This document shows positions 40,013 to 48,459 of a DNA stretch of 64,000 nt, one piece after another (the stretch's first letter is position 1; the number at the start of each line of letters is the position of its first letter). A program made the translations under genes and the position numbers. Under the pieces are notes generated by a model that worked only from the letters and a program-made list of their open reading frames with translations, ran no database searches and had not been told where the DNA came from. Origin of the DNA: Rhizobiales bacterium GAS188 (GTDB lineage: Bacteria > Pseudomonadota > Alphaproteobacteria > Rhizobiales > Beijerinckiaceae). Location: positions 1,798,001 through 1,862,000 of the forward strand of contig FNSS01000001.1 in NCBI GenBank assembly GCA_900104855.1. Direction: 5' to 3'.

Positions 40013-42261
40013 TGGGACTTTTCGATTCCGGCTCGCCCTCGATCACGGTCGCGGTCGACGTTCTCTTTCCGTCGAACGTCACGTCTGGACCCGGCATCAC
40101 CGTCAACAAGACGACCGGGGTCTGGTCCGTCAACGTCGACATCGTCGATCTGACCGAGAACACCTCGATCTCGACGCCAAGCGGCTATTTCGCGATGGTC
40201 TGGGATACGGCCCTTTCCCGGCTCGAGAAGGTTCGTCTCGACAACCTCAACCTGCCGACGCTGGTCGACTTCCGCTCTCCGATCGGGGATGCCAATTACG
40301 CGGTTTCCGTCAATGACCGCTATGTGGGCTTGACGGCGACGCTGAGCGCCATCCGCACCATCACCTTGCCGGCGGCGGGCACAGTCCCTGCAGGGCGCCA
40401 GGTGGTCATTCAGGATGAAGTCGGGGGCGTTTCCTCGAGCTTCTACCATTCGATCGTCCCGACCGGGGCAGACACGATCAATGGCGGCGGATCGTGGATC
40501 CAGAAGACCACGCGGGGTGGTGTTGTCCTTCGTTCCAATGGCTCGAACGCCTGGAATGTGCTCGTCGTCCCGCAGCGCACGGCCGTCGCCGATGCCAATT
40601 ACACGGCGACCTTCGGTGACAGCCTCATCGCGTATACGTCGATCACGGCGGCACGCACTGTCACGCTTCCTGCCGCCGCGTCCTATCAGAAGGGCGCGCA
40701 GCTCACCATCATCGATGAAAGCGGTTCTTGCTCGACGACGAACACAATCGGCATCACGCGGGCTGGCGCCGACACGATCAATGGCTTGACGAGCCTCACG
40801 CTCAACCAAGCTTATGCCTATGTCGCGCTGGAAAGCGATGGCGTCTCGAAATGGACGATCGCGGATTCGTCCGTTCCGCTGACGGCGGCGGCAATTTTGG
40901 GCAGCCGCATCGCGCTCGGCATCGACGCTCAGACCAGCATGGTCGACGCGAACTATACGGCGCTGACGACTGACTACTACATCGCCACGACGGTCGTCTT
41001 CACCGCTGCGCGCACCATCACCCTGCCGGCCGCGAACAGCGTCCCGGCTGGCCGCGAGATCATCATCTACGATGAAAAGGGCGGCGTCACCGCGACAAAT
41101 ACGCTGACCATCGCGCCAGCGGGCACCGATACGCTGAATGGCGTAGCGGGCTCGTTTGCGCTCGATCGCGCCTATCAAGGCGTATCGCTTCGCTCAAACG
41201 GGACGAACGGGTGGGCTTTCAGCGATCCGGCCGGCCCCATCGACGGAACGCCCATCGGGCAAGTCACGCCGGCCGCGGGATCGTTCACGTCTCTGTTGGC
41301 CTCGACTTTCGACATTCCGTTCGGCGGCTTTCCCGTTGGCGGCCGGCTCACGCTTACGAGCGGCACTCCGGTTTTGACGGGCACCGTCACGGCCGCAGGG
41401 ACCGTCTACTTCACGCCCTACCTTGGGCAGCTCATCCCGATTTGGAATGGCACCGATTTCCTTTGGACTGCGATGGCCGAGCGCAGCAATGTGCTCGCCA
41501 ATTCCGCAGTGGGGAATGCGGGACCATCCGCCGCCGCAGCGTCACAGGTCTACGACCTCTATGTCTGGAACAACGCTGGCGCGCTTACCCTTACGCGCTC
41601 GCCGGCTTGGAGCGCAGGAGCGGGCGGTTCGAACAACGCGCGCGGCACTGGGGCGGGCGGCTCGGCGCAGACCCGCGTCAATGGCATACTCACCAACACA
41701 GTGGCGATCACCAATGGCCCCGCGGCAGGCTTCGGCACCTATGTTGGAACGATCGCGACGGACAGCGGTGGCGGGACAGTCTCGTGGAGCCGTGGCGGCT
41801 CGGCATCGGGCGGCACGCCCGCCACGCTCAACGTGTGGAACATGTTCAACCGCATCGCTGTAACGGCCTCGGTTATCGATAGCGGCGCTAACTACACCTA
41901 TACGTCGGTGACCGTGCGCCAGGCTAGAAATAGTGCCGGAAACCAAATCAGCATTGTCGCAGGCCAGCAAGAAGATGGCGTGCAGGTTTCGTATGGTGCC
42001 CGCGGCGCCACGGCGGCGGTGAGCGCAGCTGGGGCAATTTGGGGTATTGGCCTAGATACCACGACCGCCTTCAGCATCGCGTTCGCCGAAGTCACGTCTA
42101 ATTCGGCGGCGGCAACGAACATGGCCTTTGCGTGCGCGGGGACTCTGTTCCCCGGCCTTGGCGTTCATGTGATCTCGGCCAATGAAGAATCGGACGGAGC
42201 TAACGCCAATACTTTCAACTTTAGCTCGAACGGCACTCTCAGCGCCATATTGAGGATGTGA
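40012..42261 (+). CDS. Large tail fibre protein with three internal repeats
   Basis: A 749-residue protein from ATG 40012. After a virion-binding N-terminus (about 90 residues) come three repeats of about 100 residues, each containing ANYTx..., an AARTITLPAA-type block, a PAGRQ/PAGRE-type turn, IIxDExG and GADTINGxx, at about 93-195, 197-290 and 305-405. The receptor-side half (about 430-749) is Gly/Ala/Thr-rich with a WNAGAL and an AGGSNNARGTG block. It is likely a trimeric beta-structured host-recognition fibre; the repeats make it a candidate for length variation. Confidence 0.85.
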   Translation: MGLFDSGSPSITVAVDVLFPSNVTSGPGITVNKTTGVWSVNVDIVDLTENTSISTPSGYFAMVWDTALSRLEKVRLDNLNLPTLVDFRSPIGDANYAVSVNDRYVGLTATLSAIRTITLPAAGTVPAGRQVVIQDEVGGVSSSFYHSIVPTGADTINGGGSWIQKTTRGGVVLRSNGSNAWNVLVVPQRTAVADANYTATFGDSLIAYTSITAARTVTLPAAASYQKGAQLTIIDESGSCSTTNTIGITRAGADTINGLTSLTLNQAYAYVALESDGVSKWTIADSSVPLTAAAILGSRIALGIDAQTSMVDANYTALTTDYYIATTVVFTAARTITLPAANSVPAGREIIIYDEKGGVTATNTLTIAPAGTDTLNGVAGSFALDRAYQGVSLRSNGTNGWAFSDPAGPIDGTPIGQVTPAAGSFTSLLASTFDIPFGGFPVGGRLTLTSGTPVLTGTVTAAGTVYFTPYLGQLIPIWNGTDFLWTAMAERSNVLANSAVGNAGPSAAAASQVYDLYVWNNAGALTLTRSPAWSAGAGGSNNARGTGAGGSAQTRVNGILTNTVAITNGPAAGFGTYVGTIATDSGGGTVSWSRGGSASGGTPATLNVWNMFNRIAVTASVIDSGANYTYTSVTVRQARNSAGNQISIVAGQQEDGVQVSYGARGATAAVSAAGAIWGIGLDTTTAFSIAFAEVTSNSAAATNMAFACAGTLFPGLGVHVISANEESDGANANTFNFSSNGTLSAILRM

Positions 42262-42262
42262 C

Positions 42263-42667
42263 ATGGCAGCTATCCAAAACATCGCCGCCCTTCATGCTGC
42301 CGTCGCCGCAGTTTGCCCTATCGTTGGTGTCGGTGGGGATGGCGCGATTTTCTATGATCCGATCAATCCAGCGACCGCTGCTCAGAAGACGGCGGCTCAG
42401 GCGGTTGTTGCCGGCTGGGTCGATCCGGTTAGGCCGCGCGAGGCCACGGGCAAGCAAATCTGTGCTGCGCTATCCGACCTCGGCCTCCTGGCGGCCTGGG
42501 ATGCCGCTGTGATGGCCTCGACCAAGCCAGAGGATCGCGCCTACTGGCTGAATTCATACCGCGCTGCGGTGCCGGAAAATTCCCCGAAGATCGCGCGCAT
42601 CGCCTCGAGGGTCGGCGTCACGATATCGGCGCTGTTCACGAAGGCTCTGACGGAACCGGCGGTTTGA
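42263..42667 (+). CDS. Small phage protein downstream of the tail fibre
   Basis: A 134-residue protein starting one base after the fibre stop, MAAIQNIAALHAAVAAVCPI. Ala-rich and mainly helical, with a conserved-looking FYDPINPATAAQK block and YWLNSYRAAVPENSP. Proteins like this are often fibre chaperones or assembly helpers, but I cannot assign a family. Its end overlaps the small minus-strand gene by about 30 bases. Confidence 0.65.
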   Translation: MAAIQNIAALHAAVAAVCPIVGVGGDGAIFYDPINPATAAQKTAAQAVVAGWVDPVRPREATGKQICAALSDLGLLAAWDAAVMASTKPEDRAYWLNSYRAAVPENSPKIARIASRVGVTISALFTKALTEPAV

Positions 42668-42824
42668 CAGCGATCTCGTGCGCCCATGGCGTAAAACGCG
42701 GCGACGGACCCCTCGAAAGACCTGGATAAAAGACAGTTTCGGAGCCGGCCGCCGTTTGGGCTGGCGCCTTCGGATCTGGTGTCGCGACGGGGGCCACAGG
42801 GGCGACTTTGGGCGTCTCGCTCAT
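42636..42824 (-). CDS. Small Pro-rich hypothetical protein
   Basis: A 62-residue frame from ATG 42824 with GAGGAAAGAG upstream: MSETPKVAPVAPVATPDPKA... The Ala/Pro-rich start and the end (PRFTPWAHEIAVKPP) look like a real disordered protein. It is convergent with 42263-42667. Confidence 0.45.
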   Translation of the reverse strand: MSETPKVAPVAPVATPDPKAPAQTAAGSETVFYPGLSRGPSPRFTPWAHEIAVKPPVPSEPS

Positions 42825-42899
42825 GGCGTCTCTTTCCTCTCACTGCCGGATGGCGGGTCAATCTTACCGATCGGCTGAGTTGCAAGTAAGGAGCCCACC

Positions 42900-43196
42900 A
42901 TGCGCGCCATCGTGCTGCTGTTCATGCTCTATGCCGGCGCGCAGCCGGTGCGGGCGCACGATTATTGGTCCGACGGCAAGCGCGTCGATCCGATCACCAA
43001 GAACCTGTGCTGCTCGGGGTCGGACACGAAGGAACTAGACCCAGCTGTCGTCAAGCCAGTCGCCGGCGGCTTCCTGCTCACCGACACGCATGAGTTTATC
43101 CCGGCCGATCGCGTCCAGCCTTCCCCGGACAGCGCCATTTGGGCGAGCCGCTGGGGCGGCGAGACGCGCTGCTTCTTCTATCCCTTCAGCTTCTGA
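42900..43196 (+). CDS. Small exported protein with four cysteines
   Basis: A 98-residue protein with a short signal peptide (MRAIVLLFMLYAGAQPVRAH, cleavage probably after VRA) and a mature domain with CC (about residues 37-38) and a late C (TRCFF), suited to periplasmic disulphides. Motifs: DYWSDGKRVDPITKN and WGGETRCFFYPFSF. It lies upstream of the endolysin and may be a lysis helper or a moron; no family is recognised. Confidence 0.65.
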   Translation: MRAIVLLFMLYAGAQPVRAHDYWSDGKRVDPITKNLCCSGSDTKELDPAVVKPVAGGFLLTDTHEFIPADRVQPSPDSAIWASRWGGETRCFFYPFSF

Positions 43197-43203
43197 GGCG
43201 ACC

Positions 43204-43800
43204 ATGCTCGACCGCAACCATTTCTTCGCCGCCATGCGCGCGCCACTGTTCGGCGGAACGCTCTCGCAAGGCCAGGTCGCCGGCATGACGCGCCTCCTGG
43301 ATGTCTGGGAGGAGTGCTACGCGGGCAAGTATCCGGATCTGCGCTTTCTCGCTTACACGCTCGCGACGACCTTCCATGAGACGGCGCGGACGATGCAGCC
43401 GATCGAGGAGATCGGCAAAGGCCGCGGTCGCGCCTACGGGCACCCGGCCGGGCCCTGGCACAAGGTCTATGACGGGCGTGGCGATGTGCAGCTCACCTTC
43501 GAGCGCAATTACAAATTCGCATCCGCGCGGCTCGCCGCGGAAATCGGCATCAAGGCTGATCTCGATCAACATCCCGATCTCGCCATGGATCCCGACATCG
43601 CGGCTCACATCATGTATCTCGGCATGATCGAGGGATGGTTCACCGGGCGCCGGCTCGGCTATTATTTCAGCTCCAGGCTCGAGGACGCGCTCCACGCCAG
43701 GCGCATCATCAACGGCCTCGACAACGCGACGCTGATCGCCGGCTATTTCCGCGCCTTCCTGTCGGCGCTGGTCCTGCTCGGCGAGGCCAACGCGGCGTGA
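43204..43800 (+). CDS. Phage endolysin, GH19 chitinase/lysozyme-like
   Basis: A 198-residue protein from ATG 43204 with the GH19-like set: FLAYTLATTFHETARTMQPI at about 60-79 (the probable catalytic Glu in FHETA), GKGRGRAYG and YDGRGDVQLTFERNYKFAS at about 95-113, and IINGLDNATLIAGYF near the end. Such enzymes hydrolyse the glycan strands of peptidoglycan at the end of infection. There is no signal peptide, so it would depend on a holin. The holin-type genes follow directly. Confidence 0.85.
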   Translation: MLDRNHFFAAMRAPLFGGTLSQGQVAGMTRLLDVWEECYAGKYPDLRFLAYTLATTFHETARTMQPIEEIGKGRGRAYGHPAGPWHKVYDGRGDVQLTFERNYKFASARLAAEIGIKADLDQHPDLAMDPDIAAHIMYLGMIEGWFTGRRLGYYFSSRLEDALHARRIINGLDNATLIAGYFRAFLSALVLLGEANAA

Positions 43801-43801
43801 C

Positions 43802-43900
43802 ATGCCATCTGTTCCGCGCATCGTCCTGGTGATCATCGCAGCGATGGTCGCGGGCATGGGGGCGGCATTCACCTTAGCCGCGCTGCTCGGCCGTTACTGA
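43802..43900 (+). CDS. Very small single-span membrane peptide
   Basis: A 32-residue frame starting one base after the endolysin stop: MPSVPRIVLVIIAAMVAGMG... with a single hydrophobic span and the end GRY. Its place in the lysis cassette suggests a holin-like or spanin-like peptide. It is too short for a family assignment. Confidence 0.5.
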   Translation: MPSVPRIVLVIIAAMVAGMGAAFTLAALLGRY

Positions 43901-43949
43901 CCCGCGCGGCGCGGCACGCCGCAACCCCTCGCATCATCGGAGACTGCCC

Positions 43950-44169
43950 ATGCGCAAAGCTTTTGCGATTGCCCTCGCCTGTCACGCTGAGCGCCTGCAA
44001 CACCGCGAATTGGTCACTTGCCTTAAATGCATCGGGTGAGCTGGCCGGCGCGCTCGCCGTTCCGGCCTGCGGCCGGATCCACAAAACGGCATCGGCCGCG
44101 ACGCGTTGCGTGAACGCCGCCAATGCCGTCATCACGGTCGGCGAGGCCGTCGTGTCCGGCGCCCACTGA
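43950..44169 (+). pseudogene. Probable lysis lipoprotein gene with a frameshift
   Basis: ATG 43950 opens MRKAFAIAL, a lipoprotein signal start, but this frame soon stops. One frame over, the sequence continues PVTLSACNTANW, a perfect lipobox (LSAC), and stays open to 44169 (ALAVPACGRIHKT... to VVSGAH). A one-base indel near 43962-43975, next to a TTTT run, would join the two into a lipoprotein of about 72 residues, as in Rz1-like lysis genes. It is either a broken gene or a sequencing slip. Confidence 0.55.
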
Positions 44170-44240
44170 GGTCACCGCTCCCTTCCTCGAGGGGCGGGTC
44201 CAATCCCCCCAACCTCACTCCCGAACCACAGGACATATCG

Positions 44241-44435
44241 ATGTTTGCTTCGTTGCAAGGATTTCGCACCTTCGCGGTCGGCCTCACGCTCGCTGTCGCG
44301 CCATCCGCGCTCAGCTACCTCTCGGGCCTCGACTGGAACCAGCATGTCGGCGCCACGGGCGCCTTCTTCGTCTCGGGCCTGTTGATGCTGGCGATGCGCT
44401 TCGTCACCAGCACGCCGCCTGGATCGAAACCGTGA
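44241..44435 (+). CDS. Small membrane protein, holin-like
   Basis: A 64-residue protein, MFASLQGFRTFAVGLTLAVA..., with two hydrophobic segments (about 11-28 and 40-56) separated by a short polar loop and a Pro/Ser-rich tail. It lies in the lysis cassette upstream of the XhlA-like holin. The layout resembles small phage holins, but no family is certain. Confidence 0.65.
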   Translation: MFASLQGFRTFAVGLTLAVAPSALSYLSGLDWNQHVGATGAFFVSGLLMLAMRFVTSTPPGSKP

Positions 44436-44462
44436 CCAGCATCCGTTGAGGAGGACCGACAG

Positions 44463-44696
44463 ATGAGCGAGCATGACCCACCCGGCGAAAGATTGGTCCG
44501 CCTCGAAACCCAAGTTCAGGGAATCGTCTCGGACGTCGCCTTCATCAAGGGCGAGTTGAAGCCGATCACCGAAGCGCTTCAGCAAGCCAAAGGCTTCAAG
44601 GGCGCGGTCTATCTGTTCGGCATCCTGATGCTGCTCGCGATCGGCGCGGGCTTCAAGGAAGTGGCCGGCTGGATCGTGACCGCGCTCAAGCCCTGA
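44463..44696 (+). CDS. XhlA-like holin
   Basis: A 77-residue protein: a charged coiled-coil N-terminus (RLVRLETQVQGIVSDVAFIK), then a single membrane span (GAVYLFGILMLLAIGAGF) and a short end. This is the layout of the haemolysin XhlA holin family. It would oligomerise in the inner membrane and release the endolysin. It is the last gene of the prophage module, followed by a strong terminator. Confidence 0.75.
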   Translation: MSEHDPPGERLVRLETQVQGIVSDVAFIKGELKPITEALQQAKGFKGAVYLFGILMLLAIGAGFKEVAGWIVTALKP

Positions 44697-44738
44697 TCGC
44701 GGCGCCGCTACCGCGCCTACGCCCTTCCCGTCCTGTCC

Positions 44739-44777
44739 CGCCCTCGTCTCGCTCAGGCGGGTCGAGGGCGTTTTTTT
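44739..44777 (+). terminator. Rho-independent terminator at the end of the prophage module
   Basis: CGCCCTCG (44739-44746) pairs exactly with CGAGGGCG (44763-44770), followed by seven Ts (44771-44777). It closes the late operon. Confidence 0.9.
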
Positions 44778-45271
44778 GCGTATCAGGGCCGAGCAAGTCG
44801 GCGAGCCGACCGACGCGACGCGCGCCGGCTTCGCCTCCGAAGGCACCTTCGATCTCCACACATAGCTGAGAGTCCGCTCAGGCTCGCCTCGAGGACGCCA
44901 TTCCGATGGGGCGGGATTTCGACGCATTCCTCAGGACTCTGTACATTGGTAAGTATTGGGACTGAAACCGTCAGTCGCTCCGCGCGGCAGGTTGGAGCGC
45001 CGGTGCTCCGCTTTCGCCGGGAAGCTGGTCGAAAGTGACGATCGACAGAGTTGTCCCGTGAGCGGATTTGCCGTGCCGCGCCTTAGTCAGCTCTCAGAGC
45101 AGCCTGGATCGCGTCGCGAGACCCACGGAACATCCCTGCACCTGCGCGTAAGTTTCCTCAGCGGCCACGGCTACACAGGTCATTCATGATGCCCTAAGCT
45201 CATGTCCAGGGTCAGGTTCGAATCCCGGCCCGATCGATGAGCCATAACGCGACAGCTCGAGGAGGATAGGA
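44778..45271. other. Gene-free stretch at the right prophage border
   Basis: About 490 bases between the terminator and glgC with no convincing gene. It must contain the right prophage junction and the glgC promoter. Around 45208-45243 lies a tRNA 3'-end-like fragment. Confidence 0.55.
45208..45243 (+). other. tRNA 3'-end-like remnant, possible attachment site
   Basis: AGGGTCAGGTTCGAATCCCGGCCCG-type sequence at 45209-45232 resembles the T arm of a tRNA (loop TTCGAAT, with a 5-bp stem containing one A-C mismatch), and GCCA follows at 45241-45244. No full cloverleaf can be drawn upstream. It could be the 3' fragment left by integration of the prophage at a tRNA gene, but I do not find the partner copy at the left border. 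Confidence 0.3.
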
Positions 45272-46543
45272 ATGACCGGCTTGCCATCCCCCGCAGCGCC
45301 GGTCTCCCGGTCGGCAATGGCCTATATCCTGGCAGGGGGGCGCGGCAGCCGCCTCATGGAGCTTACCGACAAACGGGCCAAGCCCGCCGTGTTCTTCGGC
45401 TGCAAGTCGCGCATCATCGACTTTGCGATCTCGAACGCGCTGAACTCGGGGATACGCAGGATCGCGGTCGCCACGCAATACAAGGCCCATAGCCTGATTA
45501 GGCATCTGCAGCGCGGCTGGAACTTCCTGCGCCCCGAGCGCAATGAGAGCTTCGATATCCTTCCGGCAAGCCAACGGGTGAACGACAGCCTGTGGTATGC
45601 CGGCACTGCCGATGCGGTCTACCAGAACATCGATATCATCCGGAGCCATGGCCCCCAATATGTCGTGATCCTGGCCGGCGATCACATCTACAAGATGGAT
45701 TATGAGCTCATGCTGCAGCAGCATGTGCAGAGCGGAGCCGATGTGACGGTCGGGTGCATCGAAGTGCCGCGCCTGGAAGGCAGCGCCTTTGGCGTGATGG
45801 CGATCGACGAGACGGACCGGATCGTCTCATTTCTGGAAAAGCCCGAAGATCCGCCCGGCATGCCCGACAATCCGGACATGGCGCTCGCCAGCATGGGCAT
45901 CTACGTCTTCGAAACGAGCTTCCTCTTCGATCAGTTGCGCTGGGATGCGGCCCATCAAGGCTCGAGCCGCGATTTCGGCAAGGACATCATTCCCCATCTG
46001 GTGCGCCAGGGAAACGCCGTGGCGCATCGCTTCACGCGCTCATGCGTTCGCGAGAACTCGCATGCGGAAGCCTATTGGCGGGATGTCGGAACGGTCGACG
46101 CCTATTGGCAGGCCAATATCGATCTGACCGAGGCTGCCCCTTCGCTCGACCTTTACGACCGCAATTGGCCGATCTGGACATTTGCCGAAGTCACGCCGCC
46201 CGCCAAATTCATCGGAGACGGAAACGGCAACCACGGCACGGCAATGAACTCGCTGGTGGCCGGCGGCTGCATCGTCTCGGGTGGACAGGTGCGCCGCTCG
46301 CTCCTCTTCACGGGGGTACGCCTGGATCATCGTGCCGAGGTCGACAATTCGGTCATCCTGCCGCATGCGAAGATTGGGCGGGAGGCGCGCCTGCGCAATT
46401 CGGTAGTGGATCGCGGTGTCACGATACCCGATCGCCTCGTGGTCGGTGAGGACCCGGACGCCGATAAGCGCCGCTTTCGTCGCACCGAGAAAGGCATCTG
46501 CCTGATCACGCAACCGATGATCGATCGCCTGACCAATCGCTGA
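45272..46543 (+). CDS. glgC: Glucose-1-phosphate adenylyltransferase
   Basis: A 423-residue enzyme that makes ADP-glucose from ATP and glucose-1-phosphate, the first committed step of glycogen synthesis. The N-terminus has [20 protein letters not shown] followed by [16 protein letters not shown] (nucleotide binding and the activator-site Lys region). Later come [37 protein letters not shown] and, at the C-terminus, the left-handed beta-helix with [20 protein letters not shown] lies upstream of the ATG. glgA starts 26 bases after its stop, so they form an operon. Confidence 0.96.
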   Translation: MTGLPSPAAPVSRSAMAYILAGGRGSRLMELTDKRAKPAVFFGCKSRIIDFAISNALNSGIRRIAVATQYKAHSLIRHLQRGWNFLRPERNESFDILPASQRVNDSLWYAGTADAVYQNIDIIRSHGPQYVVILAGDHIYKMDYELMLQQHVQSGADVTVGCIEVPRLEGSAFGVMAIDETDRIVSFLEKPEDPPGMPDNPDMALASMGIYVFETSFLFDQLRWDAAHQGSSRDFGKDIIPHLVRQGNAVAHRFTRSCVRENSHAEAYWRDVGTVDAYWQANIDLTEAAPSLDLYDRNWPIWTFAEVTPPAKFIGDGNGNHGTAMNSLVAGGCIVSGGQVRRSLLFTGVRLDHRAEVDNSVILPHAKIGREARLRNSVVDRGVTIPDRLVVGEDPDADKRRFRRTEKGICLITQPMIDRLTNR

Positions 46544-46569
46544 CCGGAGATGAGGATGCGAGGCGGTCG

Positions 46570-48030
46570 ATGAGGGTCCTGTCGGTCACGCCCGAGATCT
46601 ACCCTCTGGTCAAGACGGGAGGACTTGCCGATGTCGCGGGAGCCTTGCCGCGCGCCCTGGCGCGCGAAGGCATCGCGGTCCATTCACTGATCCCGGGATA
46701 CCCCGCCGTGCTCGGCGCGCTCACTTCCGTCAAAACCGTGCACAGCTTCGGCGACCTCTTCGGCGGACCGGCGAAACTGCTTGACGCCAGCGCCGCGGAC
46801 CTTGCCCTCTTCGTGCTGGACGCCCCTCATCTCTACGGGCGCGACGGCAATCCCTATCTCGACACCGCGGGGCAGGACTGGCCCGACAACGCCTTCCGCT
46901 TCGCTGCGCTTGCCCGAGTAGCGGCCGATATCGGCCAAGGCCTGCTGCCGGCCTTCGCGCCGGATATCATTCACGCCCATGATTGGCAGGCCGGATTGAC
47001 CCCGGCCTATCTGCAGGTTGGTCCGGGTCGGCGCCCAGGCACCGTCATGACAGTCCATAACCTCGCCTTCCAGGGCCTGTTCGCCCCGGAGGTCCTCGGC
47101 CGACTGGGACTGCCGGCCGAAATGATGACGATGGAGGGCGTGGAATATTACGGCCAGATCGGCTTTCTAAAAGCTGGGCTCTGTTTCGCGGACGCAATCA
47201 CGACCGTTTCGCCGAGCTATGCGGCCGAAATCTGCACCCCCGAAAACGGAATGGGGCTCGACGGGCTGTTGCGGTCGCGCGCATCGATCCTCACGGGGAT
47301 CTGCAACGGCATCGATACCGAGGTCTGGAATCCGCGCACCGATGCCCATCTCGCTGCGCCATTCGACGCCGAGAGCCTCGAAGCCAAGAGGATCAACACG
47401 ACCGCGCTGCGGGAGAGGTTCGGCCTCGCCCATCTCCCCGATGCTCCGCTCTTCGGGCTGATCGCCCGCCTCACCAGCCAGAAGGGCATCGACCTCGCGA
47501 TTGCCGCGATACCCGATCTCGTGGCCCGTGGGGCTCAACTGGCGCTGCTTGGTTCCGGAGATCCCAAGCTCGAGGCGGGGCTCGCACAGGCTGCGTCCAA
47601 GAATCCAGGCCGCGTCGCAGTCGCCTTCGGCTATGACGAGCCGCTGGCGCATCTGATGCAGGCCGGCTGCGACGCCCTGATCGTCCCGTCGCGCTTCGAG
47701 CCGTGCGGGCTGACACAGCTCGCCGCGCTGCGCTACGGAACTTTGCCCGTGGTCTCCAGGGTGGGCGGCCTCGCAGATACGGTGATCGACGCCAATGAGG
47801 CCGCTATAGCCGCCGGAGTGGCGACCGGGTTCCAGTTTGGCCCTCCAACGGCCGACACGCTGCTACAGGCGCTGCATCGCGCGCTCGCCCTCTGGCAAAT
47901 CAAAGGCGTCTGGCAACGCCTCCAGCGCAATGCCATGAACAGCGATGTCGGTTGGGGTCGCTCGGCGCGCCTCTACGCGTCGCTCTTCAAATCCGTGGCG
48001 AGGAACCCCGCTTTCGCGGCGCGCCCGTAA
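46570..48030 (+). CDS. glgA: Glycogen synthase
   Basis: A 486-residue GT5 glycosyltransferase that elongates glycogen from ADP-glucose. The N-terminal KTGGLADVAGALPRAL motif binds ADP-glucose; ADIIHAHDWQAGLTP and TVHNLAFQG follow, and the C-terminal domain has FGLIARLTSQKGIDL, SRFEPCGLTQLAALRYGTLP and VGGLADTV. Length and motifs are complete. It shares an operon with glgC and acts in the cytoplasm. No branching or debranching gene lies in this window. Confidence 0.96.
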   Translation: MRVLSVTPEIYPLVKTGGLADVAGALPRALAREGIAVHSLIPGYPAVLGALTSVKTVHSFGDLFGGPAKLLDASAADLALFVLDAPHLYGRDGNPYLDTAGQDWPDNAFRFAALARVAADIGQGLLPAFAPDIIHAHDWQAGLTPAYLQVGPGRRPGTVMTVHNLAFQGLFAPEVLGRLGLPAEMMTMEGVEYYGQIGFLKAGLCFADAITTVSPSYAAEICTPENGMGLDGLLRSRASILTGICNGIDTEVWNPRTDAHLAAPFDAESLEAKRINTTALRERFGLAHLPDAPLFGLIARLTSQKGIDLAIAAIPDLVARGAQLALLGSGDPKLEAGLAQAASKNPGRVAVAFGYDEPLAHLMQAGCDALIVPSRFEPCGLTQLAALRYGTLPVVSRVGGLADTVIDANEAAIAAGVATGFQFGPPTADTLLQALHRALALWQIKGVWQRLQRNAMNSDVGWGRSARLYASLFKSVARNPAFAARP

Positions 48031-48459
48031 CGCCTCACCCGATCGCGCAGCGAGAGGAGACGTGTGAAGGCGCCATGCCGATTGAGCGAAAGCCGCACAA
48101 ATCCAGCATGATGGGAGGCATTTCCGGCTCGGGCGTCATGTCGGCCGCCTGGAGGAGGTTCAGCCGGCCGCAAAGCGCGGAGCCCATGACGCGTGCCCTC
48201 CGAGGTAAGATCATCCGATTGGCTCCGTCCGAGCCGAACGTCCCGGATTGATGTTCCGCGCCCCTCCACAGCTTCACGTTGCCGTGAGTTGCTTCGGAGC
48301 GGGCTCGGTGATTGTATACAAAGCTGCAAGAAGTAGGGCATCGCGGCGTCCGGCGAGATGCGCGCATGCCGAGATCCTATTTCAACGCATTTTCTAGGTG
48401 CGAAGTGGCACCCGCTTCGTGGGAAAATGCGATGGGGCTTTGCCATTTGGAGGGACGAC
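48031..48459. other. Gene-free region upstream of the peptide ABC operon
   Basis: 429 bases between glgA and the ABC substrate-binding gene. I see no convincing gene and no strong hairpin. The operon promoter should be in its right half; a TTGCCATTTGG-GGAGGGA stretch just before 48460 provides the ribosome site. Confidence 0.5.

Noticed and set aside
44956-45189. 77-codon frame between the prophage terminator and glgC
   Set aside because: No ribosome site, no recognisable domain, and arginine/serine/cysteine-rich composition.
48035-48367. 110-codon minus-strand frame upstream of the peptide ABC operon
   Set aside because: Poor composition, no start signal, and it would cover the expected promoter region.
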